A DNA stretch of 17,605 bases from assembly GCA_015486655.1 (NCBI GenBank), contig WFRF01000112.1, forward strand, positions 1-17,605, written 5' to 3'. Source of the stretch: Caldifarciminota bacterium. GTDB taxonomy: Bacteria; Hydrothermota; 32-111; QNBC01. Positions 15,676 to 17,605 of this stretch are shown here, piece after piece. The position numbers and the translations under genes were made by a program. Every line of letters begins with the position of its first letter. The stretch's first letter is position 1. The notes under the pieces were generated by a model. The model had not been told where the DNA came from, searched no databases, and saw only the letters and a program-made list of their open reading frames with translations.

Positions 15676-16690
15676 ACAGCTTAAGAGAGATTTTATGATC
15701 TATTTTGTAGGAAATAAAAACGGAATGGAATATGATATTGTAAACAGGGAAGGGTATAAATTTTTACACATACCTTCACATGGCTTTGTGGGGAAATCGT
15801 TGTATATTAAAATTAAAGCGTTAATGTACAATAAGATATCTTTTATGATAAGTGTATTTTACATAATGAAATACAAACCTGCATTTGTCATAGGGACCGG
15901 AAGTTTTACGGAAATTCCCGTGGGATTGGCATCGGCATTTACGGGAACACCTCTCTTTATAACAGAACAGGACAGTTATCCGGGGATTGCAACACGAATG
16001 TTGTCCATATTCGCAAAGAAGGTATTTTTATCGTATGAAAACAGTGTGCAATATTTAAAGAGAAAGGATAATACCGAAGTTGCCGGAACATTATCAAAAG
16101 TGAGTAAAACAAAAAAAACAGAGGATGAAATCAAAATAGAGCTGGGTATAAAAAGGAGAATGAAAGTGATTTTGATTTTCGGCGGCAGCAGGGGAGCGAG
16201 GGCTATTAATTCCGTAATGTTGGAAATACTTAAAAGCGGTTTGCCGAAGGATATTTTTATTATTTGGCAGACGGGTAAAGATAACTATGAGGAGATAAAA
16301 AGAGAGTCTCCCGATTTTAACGGTATTATTAAGCCTTTTATATACAATATGCCCGAAATATATAGCATTGCGGATCTTGTCATTGCCCGTGCGGGGGCAT
16401 GCACCCTGGCGGAGATGTCCGATTACAGGAAAGCGGCGATTCTCATACCGTTTCCCTCCGCGGCACATGATCATCAAAGGAAAAATGCCGCTTACTACGA
16501 ATCGTACGGTGCGGCTGTTGTAATGGATGAAAGAGAACTTGATGCTCAAAAATTGAAAAGCAAAATTATGGAACTTATTTATAACGAAAAGAGATTGAAA
16601 GAGATGGGCAATAAAAGCCATAATCTTCACAATCCCGATTCCGTGGACAAGGTCGTAAAAACAATTCTCAGGAGTGTAAGATATGTTTAG
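15608..16690 (+). CDS. murG: Undecaprenyl-PP-MurNAc-pentapeptide GlcNAc transferase MurG
   Basis: MurG is a peripheral cytoplasmic-face GT28 enzyme that adds GlcNAc from UDP-GlcNAc to lipid I, giving lipid II. The 360 residues are typical in length. The first glycine loop is SGGTGGH (8-14); FGGSRGARAIN (191-201), ARAGACTLAE (260-269) and PFPSAAHDHQRKNA (281-294) form the UDP-GlcNAc side. It is divergent elsewhere: the usual HEQN is TEQD (119-122), the acceptor-side GGYVSGP loop is GTGSFTEIP (96-104), and the hinge motif TGNPVR is AGTLSK (159-164). The ATG at 15608 places the glycine loop at the normal distance from the N-terminus, so the long overlap with ftsW is real. AGGAG (15591-15595) is a somewhat distant ribosome binding site. 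It overlaps murC by 8 nt. Confidence 0.93.
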   Translation: MKTVFIASGGTGGHIFPGLLLAKQLKRDFMIYFVGNKNGMEYDIVNREGYKFLHIPSHGFVGKSLYIKIKALMYNKISFMISVFYIMKYKPAFVIGTGSFTEIPVGLASAFTGTPLFITEQDSYPGIATRMLSIFAKKVFLSYENSVQYLKRKDNTEVAGTLSKVSKTKKTEDEIKIELGIKRRMKVILIFGGSRGARAINSVMLEILKSGLPKDIFIIWQTGKDNYEEIKRESPDFNGIIKPFIYNMPEIYSIADLVIARAGACTLAEMSDYRKAAILIPFPSAAHDHQRKNAAYYESYGAAVVMDERELDAQKLKSKIMELIYNEKRLKEMGNKSHNLHNPDSVDKVVKTILRSVRYV

Positions 16691-17605
16691 AGATACAAAA
16701 AAAATTCATTTTGTGGGGATAGGGGGGATTGGTATGAGCGGAATTGCAGAGGTTTTAATAAATCTTGGTTTCGATGTAAGCGGTTCCGATATCCGGGAGA
16801 GTGATATTGTCGCTCATCTAAGAGAACTCGGGGCAAAAATAAATATCGGCCACAGTGAAGAAAATGTAAAAGACATTGATGTTCTTGTGTATTCGTCCGC
16901 CGTTAAAGTTGACAACCCGGAAATCGTGGAAGCTGTAAAAAGAGGTATCCCGGTTATTAAGAGGGCTGAGATGATGGGTGAGATGATGCGGTTAAAGTTC
17001 AGCATAGCAATTGCCGGAACTCACGGAAAAACAACAACAACATCAATGATAGCGGGAGAGATGTTGGAGAATAACATGGATCCCACTGTAATTGTGGGAG
17101 GAATTGTGAACAGTTTCGGAAGCAATGCGAAGCTCGGAAGCGGTAAATACTTTGTCTGTGAGGCGGACGAGAGTGACAAGTCATTTCTAAAATTGTTTCC
17201 CACAATAGCTGTTGTTACAAATATAGATGTGGACCACCTTGATAACTATTCTGGCATTGAAGACATAAAAGATGCTTTTGTTAACTACATCAATTCCGTT
17301 CCGTTTTACGGGTGTTCCATACTTTGTATGGACAACAGAAATATACAGTCAATTTTGCCTGAGATAAACAAAAGATATATTACATACGGATTTTTGCCCC
17401 AGGCAGATATTAGGGCAAAAAATATAGAGATAAAAAACTTCGGGAGCATTTTTGATGTTGAAAGCAAGGATATTTATATAAAAGGCATACGCCTTAATAT
17501 TCCCGGCGAATTTAATATAAAAAATGCTCTGGCTTCCATTGCCGTGGGAATAGAATTAAACATACCGGCAGACGTTTTAAAACGTTCCATTGAGAAATTC
17601 TACGG
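16683..17605 (+). CDS. murC: UDP-MurNAc:L-alanine ligase MurC (3' end beyond the window)
   Basis: MurC starts the stem peptide by joining L-Ala to UDP-MurNAc with ATP. The frame is open from ATG 16683 to the right edge, giving about 307 codons of an expected 450-480. FVGIGGIGMSGIAE (10-23) is the UDP-MurNAc-binding Rossmann start. The ATP loop is GTHGKTTTTS (112-121); the His in place of Asn is typical of MurC and distinguishes it from MurD and MurE. CEADESDKSF (159-168) and TNIDVDHLDNY (179-189) follow. The start lies within the last codons of murG. The missing part is most of the C-terminal domain. Whether ftsQ, ftsA and ftsZ follow cannot be seen. Confidence 0.95.
   Translation, partial: MFRDTKKIHFVGIGGIGMSGIAEVLINLGFDVSGSDIRESDIVAHLRELGAKINIGHSEENVKDIDVLVYSSAVKVDNPEIVEAVKRGIPVIKRAEMMGEMMRLKFSIAIAGTHGKTTTTSMIAGEMLENNMDPTVIVGGIVNSFGSNAKLGSGKYFVCEADESDKSFLKLFPTIAVVTNIDVDHLDNYSGIEDIKDAFVNYINSVPFYGCSILCMDNRNIQSILPEINKRYITYGFLPQADIRAKNIEIKNFGSIFDVESKDIYIKGIRLNIPGEFNIKNALASIAVGIELNIPADVLKRSIEKFY

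Noticed and set aside
16094..16630. 178-codon frame on the - strand inside murG
   Set aside because: It is antisense to a clearly coding gene, has no signal of its own, and results from the codon bias of murG.

Overview
This window is AT-rich bacterial DNA. It contains an accessory segment (about 1-5455) followed by the start of a division and cell-wall (dcw) cluster (about 5664 to the right edge). The MurE ligase has the DNPR motif typical of meso-diaminopimelate-adding enzymes. The large surface protein ends in a FlgD-like C-terminal domain of the kind used as an outer-membrane secretion/sorting tail. Together these suggest a diderm bacterium, possibly an uncultured lineage of or near the FCB group (the style recalls Cloacimonadota or WOR-3-type genomes). 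That placement is inference; no rRNA or other phylogenetic marker was analysed.

Accessory segment. Positions 1-495 hold no convincing gene, but they include a MITE/REP-like non-coding element (217-356) with 12-bp terminal inverted repeats and two internal hairpins. A sigma70-type promoter leads into a zinc-type cation diffusion facilitator (553-1449). A consensus promoter (TTGACA, 17 bp, TATAAT) with a very short leader then drives a 1297-residue secreted protein (1525-5418). This protein has a signal peptide, seven 52-residue repeats (a probable seven-bladed beta-propeller), a series of Ig/Fn3-like modules including a two-unit tandem duplication, and a FlgD-like C-terminal tail. A strong hairpin (5430-5455) closes this gene.

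dcw cluster. A promoter (5664-5692) and an array of 10-bp-spaced MraZ-box-like repeats over the start of the transcript precede mraZ. The order is mraZ, a STAS-like gene, rsmH, ftsL, ftsI, murE, murF, mraY, murD, ftsW, murG, murC (cut by the window end). Every junction overlaps, abuts or is separated by 2 nt, so one transcript with translational coupling is likely. The genes supply the cytoplasmic precursor pathway (MurE, MurF, MurD, MurC), the lipid steps (MraY, MurG), the septal synthase pair (FtsW with FtsI) with its divisome partner FtsL, the operon regulator MraZ and the 16S rRNA methyltransferase RsmH.

The most unusual points are the degenerate STAS-domain gene inserted between mraZ and rsmH, the 68-nt ftsW/murG overlap, the likely MraZ operator, the repeat architecture of the secreted protein, and departures from family signatures in MurG and MurD. 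I did not find a defence system, CRISPR array, RNA gene or complete insertion sequence.
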